Source: Desulfomonile tiedjei DSM 6799 (GTDB lineage: Bacteria; Desulfobacterota; Desulfomonilia; Desulfomonilales; Desulfomonilaceae). From it: a DNA stretch of 64,000 bases. A model generated the notes under the pieces. It had not been told where the DNA came from. It saw only the letters and a list, made by a program, of their open reading frames with translations, and made no database searches. The stretch is taken from the NCBI RefSeq assembly GCF_000266945.1, contig NC_018025.1, forward strand, positions 3,162,001 through 3,226,000, written 5' to 3'. Position 1 is the first letter of the stretch, and every line of letters starts with the position of its first letter. Position numbers and translations under genes: made by a program. This document shows positions 42,998 through 52,565 of this stretch, one piece after another.

Positions 42998-44371
42998 ATG
43001 AAACGGGAGTCATCCCTCAACTCACTTTCTGAAATGATTGCGCTTTCGGCGTACGGCAATACGAAAAACCTGATTATTACAGGCGTGGACATAACAGGGA
43101 ATATCGATAAGGAAGCCGTCATGATGGCGACACAGATGGCGGCATCCAAATACCCGCAATTCGCTGCCCGTTTGAAGGAGGAACGTCGAAATCTTCAGCA
43201 TCGTCTTGTTTGGGATACGCATGAGAATTTTCCGGTTCCAGTCTTTTTCTCCGAAATGAACGGGTCATCCGAAAATGGCGTCCTCGAGGGTTTTCTCGAT
43301 CATCTGAGTCCTCGCCTCAACAGGAACTGGGACCTCTTCAAAGAATGCCCAGCGGAGGTTCACCTGGTGCGCGTTGCCAAGAACCATTTTATCTGGGCTC
43401 CGATTGTTCATCATGCTGTCGCCGATGGGGCAACAGCTTCCGAATTCGGCAGACAACTGCTTGCTGAGTACCAGCAGATTACAAAAGGGCATGAACCGAA
43501 TTGGGCGCATCAGACACACGCCATGTCGACAACGAAGAAAAGGCAGGTCGAACCCAAGAAAAAGAGCTTCCGAGATTTCATCCAATCCCTGAAAGACGCA
43601 GTTTCGAATACAGCACAAAAACCAATACTTCCTGTGGGTCAAGGCATTGCCGGCGACCTCCGACAGTTTCACATCAAACGAATTTTGTCTGCCGAGGATA
43701 CTTCCCGCGTAATTGTCGGGGCTATAAAACGGGGGGTTTCACCGGTCGATCTGCTTGCAGCGTCTATGGGTGTCTCTATTGACCGATGGAACAACTCGAG
43801 GGGAATTTCGCCCGGCACCATAACTACCTCCATGTCTGTGAATATGAAGGGAAGATTCGGCGAACTTGAAGGAGGAAACACAAGTGGCTTGATCTTCTTC
43901 ACCTCTCAACCGGAACAACGGAGGGACATGAAATCGTTCGCGCGATCCATTGCAGTGCAAAGGATAAGACGTTTTCGCAATCAGAAGGATTTCACTTTTT
44001 TTAGAAATGTTTCAGGCATGACCAGCCTGGTGAACCTGCTTCCGTTCAGGGCACGACAACGGATAGTAAGTCTTGTCATGAATTTGCATCGTTTTTCTGC
44101 CGCGGTGACTTTTTTGGGAACGATCTGGCCGGTCTCCAAGAATGGCAAGCTAACGTTGGAATCAAACCCCACTCAGGTTGCCGATTTAACGATAAATGAG
44201 GTACACGGCCTGGGATACAAACTCCTGTCGGAAACCAAACTCCTGCTCATTGCCTATACGTTTCGAGAAAAACTGAACCTCGTGCTGGCCGTGTCCGGAT
44301 CGCTGTTCAACCGAAATGAAGCGGAATCTTTTGCCGACATGCTTGTATCTACTGTACAAGAGTTTACGTAA
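42998..44371 (+). CDS. Stand-alone condensation-domain acyltransferase
   Basis: A protein of 457 residues with the fold of NRPS condensation domains and related CoA acyltransferases. The active-site motif HHxxxDG appears as HHAVADG at 138-144 (second His as base). Later motifs 'TTSMSVNMKGRFGELEGGN' and 'LAVSGSLFNRNEAESFADML' are comparable to the 'DFGWG'-side and closing helix of the family. No adenylation or carrier domain is nearby, so it is not part of an NRPS line. It may esterify or amidate a lipid, as PapA or WS/DGAT-type proteins do. Substrate unknown. Confidence 0.75.
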   Translation: MKRESSLNSLSEMIALSAYGNTKNLIITGVDITGNIDKEAVMMATQMAASKYPQFAARLKEERRNLQHRLVWDTHENFPVPVFFSEMNGSSENGVLEGFLDHLSPRLNRNWDLFKECPAEVHLVRVAKNHFIWAPIVHHAVADGATASEFGRQLLAEYQQITKGHEPNWAHQTHAMSTTKKRQVEPKKKSFRDFIQSLKDAVSNTAQKPILPVGQGIAGDLRQFHIKRILSAEDTSRVIVGAIKRGVSPVDLLAASMGVSIDRWNNSRGISPGTITTSMSVNMKGRFGELEGGNTSGLIFFTSQPEQRRDMKSFARSIAVQRIRRFRNQKDFTFFRNVSGMTSLVNLLPFRARQRIVSLVMNLHRFSAAVTFLGTIWPVSKNGKLTLESNPTQVADLTINEVHGLGYKLLSETKLLLIAYTFREKLNLVLAVSGSLFNRNEAESFADMLVSTVQEFT

Positions 44372-44422
44372 GGGCACACAGAACACTTTCTAAATTGCAG
44401 CGGACGGGTGGTTGGTGAAGGA

Positions 44423-45358
44423 TTACTTACAGATAAGCAGGAAATCACCGGTATCGATTCTTCTCAGTGTACACGATAAGAGTTTCTCCGGTCGCAAAGG
44501 ATCGGGTATTTCACATGATTTCGTGTTCTCGGAACACGAATCCCAACCTCTTAGCACCTCAACAATCTTCTTCGACGGAACGCTATGCTTTTCTGTTGCC
44601 CTTTGCAGAGCGAATGTCTCTCTGAATTGCGTGTTCATGTGTAATATGTGAGCTTCACCTGTAACAATCGCACAAGCATCGGGAAGCATTTGCATGACGA
44701 TTGCCAAACGTTCTCCCTCCAGATCGAATTCTTTGTTTATGCGAGAATATTCACGCTCTTCCTTGCGCAACCTTTCTTCCGTTTTTGTTGCCTTTTTCTC
44801 CAGATCTGTCAATAACTGTGATACACGCTGCAGTTCCCGTCGAGTAACCAGCAATTTGGTCTTCTCGTTAGTCAGGTCCTCAATCATGACTAATACGTAA
44901 CGTTCCGAGCCTATTCTGACAGAACAAAAGTAGAGTCTCCCCCATATTTTGCGAGCTTCGAGTTCCAGAATACCTTCGGCAACCTGCGGTCGTCTCGATC
45001 TGAATACTTTTCTGATTAGTGTTTGTGCTTTTTCCGCATTGGCTGAACGAGGAACGAGAGAATGAAACGGAACCCCCTCGATGCTCTTGATGTCATTCAT
45101 GATGCGAGCGCATGACTTATTTGCAAACACAACTGAATATGTCCAATCCACCAACAATGTCGGAATGGCAAGCACATCCAACAGCTTGCAGAACGATGCC
45201 GCCGCCATGATACCAAGATCGAAACTTCCTGAGGAAGTCACGTTAGTATCGAACCACGCGGAAAAATCAATCGTCTGTGCTGCGAATTCGGAAGAATAAT
45301 TCGATAGCGAAGTCTCAGCCGTCGTTTCATTTACAACGGCCGGTTGCTTTTGCTCCAT
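44423..45358 (-). CDS. PAS-domain coiled-coil signalling protein
   Basis: A 311-residue cytoplasmic protein with two PAS-like domains, one at about 45-165 ('LLDVLAIPTLLVDWTYSVVFANKSC') and one at about 225-310 ('LAIVMQMLPDACAIVTGEAHILHMN'). They are joined by a charged coiled coil (about 168-220). It has no kinase, cyclase or DNA-binding domain. The ATG at 45358 has AGGAG 7 bp upstream. A longer frame reaching 45583 would overlap the divergent membrane-protein gene and lacks support. Its role is probably sensing or partnering with a histidine kinase. Confidence 0.75.
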   Translation of the reverse strand: MEQKQPAVVNETTAETSLSNYSSEFAAQTIDFSAWFDTNVTSSGSFDLGIMAAASFCKLLDVLAIPTLLVDWTYSVVFANKSCARIMNDIKSIEGVPFHSLVPRSANAEKAQTLIRKVFRSRRPQVAEGILELEARKIWGRLYFCSVRIGSERYVLVMIEDLTNEKTKLLVTRRELQRVSQLLTDLEKKATKTEERLRKEEREYSRINKEFDLEGERLAIVMQMLPDACAIVTGEAHILHMNTQFRETFALQRATEKHSVPSKKIVEVLRGWDSCSENTKSCEIPDPLRPEKLLSCTLRRIDTGDFLLICK

Positions 45359-45582
45359 ACAGCACTCCTGGATTTGCTCCGGTCCTGTTGAACCTCCCGA
45401 AAACCACCGGGCCGGCGGCGAATATCTTGGTGAACAAAAATTACCGGGACAAATCATTTCTGCCGCGATCGCCCTGGTGGGAATTCTAACTTTTATTCTT
45501 GTTTCAGTCAATCTGGAATTCTTACTTCCAAATGTGCATAATCGAAGTATAGACAGAAATACTTCTTTGGGAGCAACAACCA

Positions 45583-45921
45583 ATGATGGGAATTATCGTT
45601 CAATGGATCATAACAACAGTGGCGATTCTCGTTGTGGCATACATTATGCCCGGGGTGCGGGTCGCGGGAATCGGCGGAGCGCTCGTTGCCGCTGCAATCC
45701 TCGGGATTCTGAATGCCATCGTACGGCCTATACTCGTTATTCTCACCTTGCCGATCACTATCCTAACGTTGGGGCTGTTTCTGTTTATCATAAATGCGTT
45801 CGTGTTCTGGATTGTCGGCTCGATCTACAGCGGCTTGAGAGTGGATTCCTTCGGAACAGCGCTGATCGCTTCGATTATAGTAAGTATCGTTTCATTTCTC
45901 CTTAATTTTCTATTCTGGTGA
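45583..45921 (+). CDS. Small four-helix membrane protein (phage-holin-family IV type)
   Basis: A very hydrophobic protein of 112 residues with four predicted helices (about 5-21, 28-45, 50-78 and 92-111). It matches the family annotated as phage holin family IV/YvlD, which in chromosomes is usually a membrane protein of unknown role rather than a lysis protein. 'RPILVILTLPITILTLGLFLFIINA' is characteristic. Start: two adjacent ATGs at 45583 and 45586, with GGGAG upstream. No phage genes lie nearby. Confidence 0.82.
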   Translation: MMGIIVQWIITTVAILVVAYIMPGVRVAGIGGALVAAAILGILNAIVRPILVILTLPITILTLGLFLFIINAFVFWIVGSIYSGLRVDSFGTALIASIIVSIVSFLLNFLFW

Positions 45922-46067
45922 AATCGGAACATTTGCATGCAACATTGAAGATTCCTGTTCGTGGGGCTTGTTGGAATTTGGTATACAATGCGTTGATAGT
46001 TTGTTACAGTTAAAGAAACGGCTTGCGTGTGGTCTTGTTGCTCCTCAGGGCCTAGAGAGGGAGTCAT

Positions 46068-46412
46068 ATGGTAAACCATATCCAAGCTGGTACGCTTATC
46101 AGGACTCTGCTCAGCAGAGCTGATACCCTTGACCCGAGAGACCTCACCCTTTTTTACGGATGGGTATACTCATCCTATCTGGCACTGGAACCTTTTCCCA
46201 ACGAACATAAGAAGTTCTGCAGGCGGTGTCTTGATTCTTTCGACTCTCCAAATCGAAAATTGAAAGTGGGATGTGTTCTCCTTCAATCTGCGCTTTGGAA
46301 ATCCGAGCACAATATTCCTATCAAACAGAATGTCTCAGAGGATTACAGAAAACTGCTCCAGCGATCCATGCAATACTCTTATTCAGAAACCGCCGAATCG
46401 AATTTGGAATGA
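46068..46412 (+). CDS. Small protein of unknown function
   Basis: A 114-residue soluble protein. GGGAG 7-8 bp before the ATG supports translation. It is rich in aromatic and charged residues ('DLTLFYGWVYSSYLALEPFP') with a pair of cysteines (CRRC, near residue 50). No recognised family or signal peptide. It is convergent with the glycosyltransferase-cupin gene and is not clearly linked to any neighbour. Confidence 0.6.
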   Translation: MVNHIQAGTLIRTLLSRADTLDPRDLTLFYGWVYSSYLALEPFPNEHKKFCRRCLDSFDSPNRKLKVGCVLLQSALWKSEHNIPIKQNVSEDYRKLLQRSMQYSYSETAESNLE

Positions 46413-46458
46413 ATGCGTCTTCCCGGAATTTGACAAAGTCGTTGCACTATGAATGCGA

Positions 46459-47751
46459 TCAAATTCTCTGAAAATCGTCCGCAAGGCGTTCAATATCATC
46501 TTCACCGAAATACGTGCCCATCTGAACTTCAATGAACACCAGCGGTTGATCGAGTGGATTGTGGATCCTGTGAATGGCACCTGTGGGAATATCCACAGAT
46601 TGTCCTGGACCGAGAGAGATGGTGTCCGAGTTCAGGGTAACCAACGCCTGACCGCTAACTATTACCCAGTGTTCGGATCTCAATGTATGACGTTGAAGGC
46701 TGAGCCGTTTGCCCGGATAGATGACGATTCGTTTCACCTTGTGATCCGGGAGATCGGAAAGGACTTTGTAGTATCCCCACGGTCTGAGATTCTCGCGTTT
46801 CTGCTGTTCGAGAATCGATGCGTACGCATCCAGGTATCGATCTACCATGCGCATGCAGGAGAATTCTCTTTCGACAAAATTTCGACAATTTTCTCTGGAG
46901 ATCGAGTCTATTTGCTTCATAGCATGTTCCGCATCCCCGACTCCCGTGACAATGAAACCGTTTAGCCCCGGGGAAACCAGGTCGGATGCAAATCCTTCGG
47001 CAAAAACCAGCACAGGAGTCCCGAATGCATTGGCTTCCAAGAGGACCACATCAGAACTGGGCGCGAGAAGGCAACAAGCTTTGCTAATTATGGCAGATTT
47101 CTTCTGGGCATCGCATTCCCCTATGTAGCGAACGTTGCTTGAAGGGTTTTTCGGGGCGCTCGATCCGATAACGATCGATTCCATCCTCGCGCGTGCCGCT
47201 ATTTCGAGTGCTTTTTCCGCTTCACCTGCTCTCAAGTCGTCCGACACCAGGACCAGGTATCGTTCGGGAGTTGCCTGGAACGGAAACTCGGACAATTCGA
47301 TGCCATGATAAATCGTGCAGTCGTAATCGATTCCCTGAATTCTGCCGGAATCAGTGGTGGAGACATAATGAGTTCGTTCGTTGAACAGCCTGTAAATGGG
47401 AAGCAAAGATGGAGAAAAAAGAGTTGGAATCGTAGTCAGGACCGGGACATCTATGCATTCGGAGTAGATGACAGGTATGTAATGGCCGAAATTGTGAATC
47501 AGATCGAATTCGCCCGCTGCTTCCAGAAAATCCGGAACACTGGCGTGACTGCCGATACAAAAATCGAGATCTCCGATATCAGAGATCTTCTCAGATTTTC
47601 CATTCCATTCCGAAGCAGTTGCAGCCGTGTCAAACACCGCGACATTCAGGCCTTTGTTCACAAGGCCTCGGGCAAGCGGTTTCACACGCTGCCAGACTTC
47701 ATGATAATTGCGAGCCTCAATATCAGAGGGAGCATAGAACGCTACGCGCAT
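46459..47751 (-). CDS. Glycosyltransferase-like domain fused to a mannose-6-phosphate-isomerase-type cupin
   Basis: A two-part protein of 430 residues. About 1-310 resembles a GT-B glycosyltransferase: 'MRVAFYAPSDIEARNYHEVW', 'LIHNFGHYIPVIY', 'RYLVLVSDDLRAGEAEKALEIA', 'LLAPSSDVVLLEANAFGTPVLVFAEG'. About 320-430 is a cupin like the C-terminal half of type II mannose-6-phosphate isomerases: 'RPWGYYKVL', 'YPGKRLSLQRHTLRSEHW', 'IPTGAIHRIHNP'. The GT acidic residue pattern is only partly visible, so activity is uncertain. The ATG at 47751 has GGGAG about 11 bp away. The enzyme may serve polysaccharide or sugar-nucleotide chemistry. Confidence 0.75.
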   Translation of the reverse strand: MRVAFYAPSDIEARNYHEVWQRVKPLARGLVNKGLNVAVFDTAATASEWNGKSEKISDIGDLDFCIGSHASVPDFLEAAGEFDLIHNFGHYIPVIYSECIDVPVLTTIPTLFSPSLLPIYRLFNERTHYVSTTDSGRIQGIDYDCTIYHGIELSEFPFQATPERYLVLVSDDLRAGEAEKALEIAARARMESIVIGSSAPKNPSSNVRYIGECDAQKKSAIISKACCLLAPSSDVVLLEANAFGTPVLVFAEGFASDLVSPGLNGFIVTGVGDAEHAMKQIDSISRENCRNFVEREFSCMRMVDRYLDAYASILEQQKRENLRPWGYYKVLSDLPDHKVKRIVIYPGKRLSLQRHTLRSEHWVIVSGQALVTLNSDTISLGPGQSVDIPTGAIHRIHNPLDQPLVFIEVQMGTYFGEDDIERLADDFQRI

Positions 47752-48202
47752 AAATTTCGAACTCCCTGTTCGGGCGATCTGAATCGCAAAGTTCTTCGCT
47801 GCATGTCCAGCCTGCATAATGATAACAGGAAAAGTGATGAACCACTATACACAGACTTTGCTTTCATCAGCTTACACGCCGGCTTCACCCTTTGTCAAAT
47901 CCAAACGCCGAGCGATTTCCGAAGCGTCCTCAGTGTTTTACAGGCTGTAAGATTTATTGACAGAAGGATCATCACAAAAGACTTTTCAGGACGGTTCGAA
48001 TGGTTGTGTTCCCATTTTCAAGAAGAAGTATACCTGGCACGCCGATTGCTAACATATTCCGCAGTGGACGGAAACCCTGTTTACATTGCTCGAATAGCGC
48101 GAAGCATACGACTTGACAGTCCTATTTTGAGGAAAACATACGCGTATTGCATTAAGTCGTCGCCAGAAGTCGGTCGATTCCGTTACTCACTGCGAGTGTA
48201 CA
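47752..48202. other. Spacer without supported genes
   Basis: A 451-bp divergent region. A long plus-strand frame (47305-48372) crosses it, but it is mostly antisense to the glycosyltransferase gene, overlaps the following receiver gene and has no recognised domain, so it is treated as non-coding. Promoters for both neighbours should lie here. Confidence 0.4.
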
Positions 48203-48583
48203 ATGAAGCCCTTCAAGATACTCATAACAGACCGAAATCGATATGTTCGGGAACTCTTGAGGAGGGAGTTCAGGGAAACGGGCTTCAGAGTCCAAACTGC
48301 CAAGAATTGCAGCGAAGTCCTCAGCATGGTCGACGCAAACGATCCGCCGGATCTGTTGATCCTCGATCTTGAGATACCTTTCGGGAACGGTTTGCAGATC
48401 CTCGAACGGATGCAGGCCCGGGTGCCTCCTCTCCCGGTGGTGGTGCACGCGTTCCTTGCCGAATACGTGAATCAGCCTGCGCTTCGTCTCGCAGCGGCTC
48501 TGGTGGAAAAACGCGGTGACATCCACATCTTGAAATCGGCAGTTGTGGAAGCTCTGGAACGAATCTATCCGGAAAACCGTTGA
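48203..48583 (+). CDS. Receiver-only response regulator (degenerate acidic pocket)
   Basis: A single CheY-like receiver domain, 126 residues, with no output domain. The phosphorylation site is D55 in 'LLILDLEIP'. The upstream acidic pocket has only one aspartate (ITDRN, D10) instead of the usual two. The Lys that follows the fifth strand is present in 'IHILKSAV'. It is the first gene of a cluster of two-component genes and lies 205 bp before a large histidine kinase. The missing second acidic residue may weaken metal binding and phosphorylation. Confidence 0.8.
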   Translation: MKPFKILITDRNRYVRELLRREFRETGFRVQTAKNCSEVLSMVDANDPPDLLILDLEIPFGNGLQILERMQARVPPLPVVVHAFLAEYVNQPALRLAAALVEKRGDIHILKSAVVEALERIYPENR

Positions 48584-48788
48584 CGAGAGGAAATGGAAGA
48601 CTTCAAAGGTTTTGAACCGGCCAATCATAAATGCACGCATGCGCCTGAAAGAAGTTCCCTCGACAGACGGATTGTTGCTTGTTCGAAAACGGAAAAAATG
48701 TTTCAATCATGTACACCATTCCTTTCGACAGCGAGCACACGGGCCGGACTGAAAACTCTCATCCTTTGCCGTACTCCAGGAGGTTGTA

Positions 48789-50447
48789 ATGGCGTCGAAG
48801 CACTACAAGACCCTTCGACTTAAAATTATCGTCATGACACTGTTTTTTTCGTTTATCCCTCTTCTTGCCCTGGGCTTGACGATCTTTTATCTCTTCGATT
48901 CCGGGTACAACAATAAGAATAAGGAAGCCCTGCGAATCCTGAGCCAATCCAGAAGGTCGGCCATCGAGTTATTTTTCGACGAGAGAATCGCACAACTGAT
49001 AACGATCGCTCACACACACTCTCTCGATCAGGTTAAAGATGAAAAGTATCTGAAACAAGTTTTCGATACTATCCAGTCCCGATCGAAATCTTTCATAGAT
49101 GTAAGCGTCATAGATGAACTAGGAGCCCATCTTGCATACGTGGGTCCTTATTACGACAAACTCAAGGCGGTCAATTATGCCCACGAAGAGTGGTTCCAAG
49201 CCGTTATGTCATCGAGGGTGTATGTCAGCGACATCTTTATGGGCTTCAGGAGAATCCCTCATTTTATCATAGCTGTGACCCGGTACGAGGATAATAGGAC
49301 CTGGATATTAAGAGCTACAATCAACTCCGAGATCATCGAGAACATTGTTCGGGAGGGAATGGTCGGCAAAAAGGGAGACGCTTTCATCGTTAACCGACAA
49401 AATATTCTCCAGACGTCTCCTCGCTTCAGTGGTAAAATTCTGTCTCACCCGAACACGCCGGATTTTTCTTCCGTAATGGGAATGCAGCTCGAAGAGCACA
49501 ATTCCAACGGAGATAAGGACCTGTTCGCCGCGTCTTCCATCCCCAATCCCCGTTGGGTACTCGTGCTACGGGAAGATCTTCGCGAGCAGATGGGACCCTT
49601 GCTGCAGGCACAGTATGCAGGCGGACTGGTTCTGATGGCAGGTCTGCTGATTATACTTACCGGTACAATCTTGACCAGTCGTTCAATGACCAACGAGTTG
49701 ATACGAGTAGAGTTGGAGAAAGCCAAGAGCGACGACCTGGTCGTACAATCCAGCAAAATGGCAGCATTGGGAAAGATGGCGGCAGGAATAGCGCACGAAA
49801 TAAACAATCCGCTGGCTATCATCGGCGAAAAAGCAGGATGGATGAAAGATCTTCTCGACAAAGAGGAAATACAGAAGAGCGAAAACTGGGAAGAATTTGA
49901 GGATTGCATTCGCAAGATCGAGCGTCAGGTAGAACGGACCAGGACCATAACTCATCGCCTTTTAAGATTCGGCCGAAGAATGGAGCCGACTCAAGAGATG
50001 GTGGATGTCAACAATATCTTATCCGAGACATTGACGTTTCTTGAGGCAGAAGCTCTTAACCGGGATATAAAAATCGTCTCGGAATTGGGGAGCCAATTAC
50101 CGAGAATTACGACTGATTCTGCTCAACTACAGCAGGTATTCCTCAATATCGTTGACAATGCGATCGATGCAGTGGGAAAAGGAGGATTGATTAACATCAA
50201 GACAGGATACGATCAATCCAAGAACGGCGACATATTCGTCGAGATTCAAGACAACGGTCCCGGAATACCCAAGGAAGCTTTATCCAAAATTTTCGATCCT
50301 TTCTTCACGACCAAAGCTCCCGCTGAAGGGACTGGACTCGGACTCTCCATCAGTTACAGCATAGTCGAAAAATTAGGCGGCAAAATTACCGTACAAAGTG
50401 AGGAAGGAAAAGGCACCACTTTTGTTATATATGTACCTGTCCGTTAG
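48789..50447 (+). CDS. Membrane sensor histidine kinase
   Basis: Sensor kinase of 552 residues. A helix at about 12-34 and another at about 275-300 bracket a 240-residue periplasmic part of the double-Cache type ('[22 protein letters not shown]', 'YVSDIFMG'). The cytoplasmic half has HisKA with phospho-acceptor His336 in '[12 protein letters not shown]'. Its ATPase has the N box '[11 protein letters not shown]', G1 'DNGPGIP' and G2 'GTGLGLSIS'. AGGAGG precedes the ATG. The next gene, a receiver-only regulator, follows after 60 bp and is the likely partner. Confidence 0.93.
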   Translation: MASKHYKTLRLKIIVMTLFFSFIPLLALGLTIFYLFDSGYNNKNKEALRILSQSRRSAIELFFDERIAQLITIAHTHSLDQVKDEKYLKQVFDTIQSRSKSFIDVSVIDELGAHLAYVGPYYDKLKAVNYAHEEWFQAVMSSRVYVSDIFMGFRRIPHFIIAVTRYEDNRTWILRATINSEIIENIVREGMVGKKGDAFIVNRQNILQTSPRFSGKILSHPNTPDFSSVMGMQLEEHNSNGDKDLFAASSIPNPRWVLVLREDLREQMGPLLQAQYAGGLVLMAGLLIILTGTILTSRSMTNELIRVELEKAKSDDLVVQSSKMAALGKMAAGIAHEINNPLAIIGEKAGWMKDLLDKEEIQKSENWEEFEDCIRKIERQVERTRTITHRLLRFGRRMEPTQEMVDVNNILSETLTFLEAEALNRDIKIVSELGSQLPRITTDSAQLQQVFLNIVDNAIDAVGKGGLINIKTGYDQSKNGDIFVEIQDNGPGIPKEALSKIFDPFFTTKAPAEGTGLGLSISYSIVEKLGGKITVQSEEGKGTTFVIYVPVR

Positions 50448-50507
50448 ATGCGGGGGACGAATCGCTGACGATCGAAGCAGGACCCGAAGCACTGAGGAGG
50501 CAAATAT

Positions 50508-50900
50508 ATGGAAAAATTTAGAGTTTTGATCGTCGATGACGAAATCGATTTTGTTGAGACCATCGTGAAAAGACTAAAAGACAGGGGCCTTGACGCGGTC
50601 GGGGCAACGGGCGGTAAAGAAGCACTCGAATTGATGGAGCAGAAAGATTTCGACGTCGCTGTCTTGGATGTGAAGATGCCGGGAATGGACGGGATAGAGA
50701 CGCTTCGGGAAATGAAGAAACGAAAGCCGTTTATGGAAGTGATTATGCTGACCGGCCACGGATCGGTAGAATCCGGCATTCAGGGTCTCCAATTGGGAGC
50801 CTACAACTATGTCATGAAACCTGTTCCTCTCAACGATCTCCTCAAGCAAATGACTCAGGCGTATGAGCGAAAGCTTATCGAAGAAGGGCGGAGTCGCTGA
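50508..50900 (+). CDS. Receiver-only response regulator
   Basis: A single receiver domain of 130 residues with all key residues: acidic pair in 'IVDDE' (D10, D11), phospho-acceptor D54 in 'AVLDVKMPG', Thr in 'MLTGHGS' and Lys in 'VMKPVP'. No output domain is present. GGAGG precedes the ATG by about 8 bp. It lies between two histidine kinases and could receive phosphate from either, then pass it to a further protein or act by contact. Confidence 0.92.
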   Translation: MEKFRVLIVDDEIDFVETIVKRLKDRGLDAVGATGGKEALELMEQKDFDVAVLDVKMPGMDGIETLREMKKRKPFMEVIMLTGHGSVESGIQGLQLGAYNYVMKPVPLNDLLKQMTQAYERKLIEEGRSR

Positions 50901-50936
50901 TGGTGAGAGATTGAGCCCGGTACACGGTATCGTACG

Positions 50937-51875
50937 ATGGTGAACCGGCTGAATAGAAGATTTTTCCCCTATATCCCGAGCGTACTGGTTCTCGCAAGCG
51001 CAGTTTTCACGGGAGTATTCAGCGAACCATGGCAAGCTGCAGTCCTTCTCGTGATTGCAGGCATAGCCTACGCAAACGCGAAAGGAACTGTGGAGAGGAT
51101 CGACAAAGCTGAGGACGCCTGCCGTACGCTCCACGAGCAACTTTGTCGAGCGGAAAAGCTGTCCACTGTGGATGAATTGTCGGCCGGAATAGCGCACGAG
51201 ATCAACAATCCACTCGGAATCATAGCTCAGGAGACACAGTGGATAAAACATGTGTTTAAGAGCAAAACGCTTCACAAACTCAAGGAAATTGAAGATTGTA
51301 CAGATTCACTGAACCAGATTTGTATGCAGGTGGACCGCTGCAAAGAGATCGTTCACAAGTTGTTAAGCCTGGCGCGAGAATTGGAGCCGGTAATTCAATG
51401 TCTCGACCTGAATGAACTCGTTTCCGATATGACGAAAATTGTAAAAAAAGAAATGGAAGAGCGGAACATTAAAATACTCTTGAATCTTGAAACGACTCTT
51501 CCTCTCGTGTATAGCGATCCTCCGCTGCTTCGGCAGGTAGTCTTGAACCTTTTGATAAACGCCTCTCATGCCATAGAACGAGATGGAGAGATCCGCGTTT
51601 CCACCATGGCTGCCTCGCCTCAATCGGTAAAAGTCATCGTAATGGATACCGGTTGCGGCATACCGAAAGAGCAGGTCGATAAAATCTTCACTCCTTTCTT
51701 TTCCACAAAGAAACAAGGAAAAGGAACGGGACTTGGGCTGGCCATTTGCAGAGGTATTATCGAAAGATTGGGAGGGAACATCTCAGTGGTCAGCGAATTC
51801 GGCAAGAGTACCACATTTACCATTCACCTCCCAATTAACAGAATTCCACAAGGAGATATCCTTCATGGCTCCTAA
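50937..51875 (+). CDS. Histidine kinase without a sensory domain
   Basis: A kinase of 312 residues. Two short N-terminal hydrophobic helices (about 9-28 and 32-50) anchor it, and a coiled linker follows. The phospho-acceptor is H87 in '[13 protein letters not shown]'. Its ATPase has 'NLLINASHAI', 'DTGCGIP' and 'GTGLGLAICRG'. There is no Cache, PAS or other sensor domain. The catalytic core is clearly related to that of the larger kinase at 48789, probably by duplication. Its stop overlaps the next response-regulator gene by 11 bp, a strong sign of coupled translation. Confidence 0.9.
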   Translation: MVNRLNRRFFPYIPSVLVLASAVFTGVFSEPWQAAVLLVIAGIAYANAKGTVERIDKAEDACRTLHEQLCRAEKLSTVDELSAGIAHEINNPLGIIAQETQWIKHVFKSKTLHKLKEIEDCTDSLNQICMQVDRCKEIVHKLLSLARELEPVIQCLDLNELVSDMTKIVKKEMEERNIKILLNLETTLPLVYSDPPLLRQVVLNLLINASHAIERDGEIRVSTMAASPQSVKVIVMDTGCGIPKEQVDKIFTPFFSTKKQGKGTGLGLAICRGIIERLGGNISVVSEFGKSTTFTIHLPINRIPQGDILHGS

Positions 51876-52263
51876 ACCGAAAATTCTGATCGTTGACGAT
51901 GAGGAACGGTTTCGAAACACCATGCGGAAGCTTCTGAGTATAGAAAACTACGAGGCATCCGTTGCAGGAAGCGGATCCGAAGCTCTCGATGAATTGCGCA
52001 AGAACAACTATGATCTCGTTATCTTAGACGTCAGGATGCCTGAAGTGAGCGGTGTGCAGGTGTTGTCGGAAATTAAGAAACTTGATCCAACGATAGAAGT
52101 CATAATTATGACAGGCTACGCATCAGTGGACACTGCAAAGGAGATTATGAAGCTGGGTGCATACGACTATCTCTTGAAACCATATGCTATCTCCGAACTC
52201 CTGGAGAAGATAGATGCTGCTTACGAGAGAAAACTCGGACGTCGGCAGCTTACGGAACCCTGA
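51865..52263 (+). CDS. Receiver-only response regulator
   Basis: A receiver domain of 132 residues with acidic pair 'IVDDEE' (D11, D12), phospho-acceptor D55 in 'VILDVRMPE', Thr in 'IMTGYAS' and Lys in 'LLKPYA'. No output domain. The ATG at 51865 has AAGGAG upstream; a longer frame starting at 51733 lies inside the kinase gene and lacks a site. Its closest relatives in the window are the receivers at 50508 and 48203. It is tightly coupled to the kinase that precedes it. Confidence 0.92.
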   Translation: MAPKPKILIVDDEERFRNTMRKLLSIENYEASVAGSGSEALDELRKNNYDLVILDVRMPEVSGVQVLSEIKKLDPTIEVIIMTGYASVDTAKEIMKLGAYDYLLKPYAISELLEKIDAAYERKLGRRQLTEP

Positions 52264-52340
52264 AAGAATATCTCCACTTCAAGAGCCCGGCCCGGCGAAT
52301 AGACACCGCTTCGGGTCAGGGTCATGGAAAGGAATATGAT

Positions 52341-52559
52341 ATGAACCGTTCCGAAGTGCTTAAAGCTCTCGAATGGGTCGATCAGACCGCACGGGAGGGC
52401 GACGCCCTGAGGCTGTCAAAAGCGAAGCTCGCCCTCGAAGAATTGTTGGCATCTCCAAAGAACGTATCAGGTCCGGAAGAAGGATACCGAACCGCAGTCG
52501 CCAGTTTTACCAGAAAGCACGGTCGCGAGCCGATGGAGGACATCACTGAAGAAGAATGA
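52341..52559 (+). CDS. Small helical protein
   Basis: A 72-residue soluble protein, mostly helical and acidic, starting 'MNRSEVLKALEWVDQTAREG' and ending in a run of glutamates. GGAAAGGA lies before the ATG, and it follows the receiver gene by 77 bp. No known domain. It ends 6 bp before the convergent kinase gene. It may be a late member of the two-component operon. Confidence 0.6.
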   Translation: MNRSEVLKALEWVDQTAREGDALRLSKAKLALEELLASPKNVSGPEEGYRTAVASFTRKHGREPMEDITEEE

Positions 52560-52565
52560 GCAGAA

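Noticed and set aside
45583-45921. Phage remnant suggested by the holin-family protein
   Set aside because: The family is common as an ordinary chromosomal membrane protein, and no other phage gene is near.
47305-48372. Plus-strand frame of 355 residues
   Set aside because: Mainly antisense to the glycosyltransferase-cupin gene and overlapping the receiver gene in another frame; no domain.
48593-48823. Plus-strand frame of 76 residues before the large histidine kinase
   Set aside because: It has a GAGAGGAA before the ATG but no family, odd composition, and overlaps the kinase start by 35 bp; not convincing.
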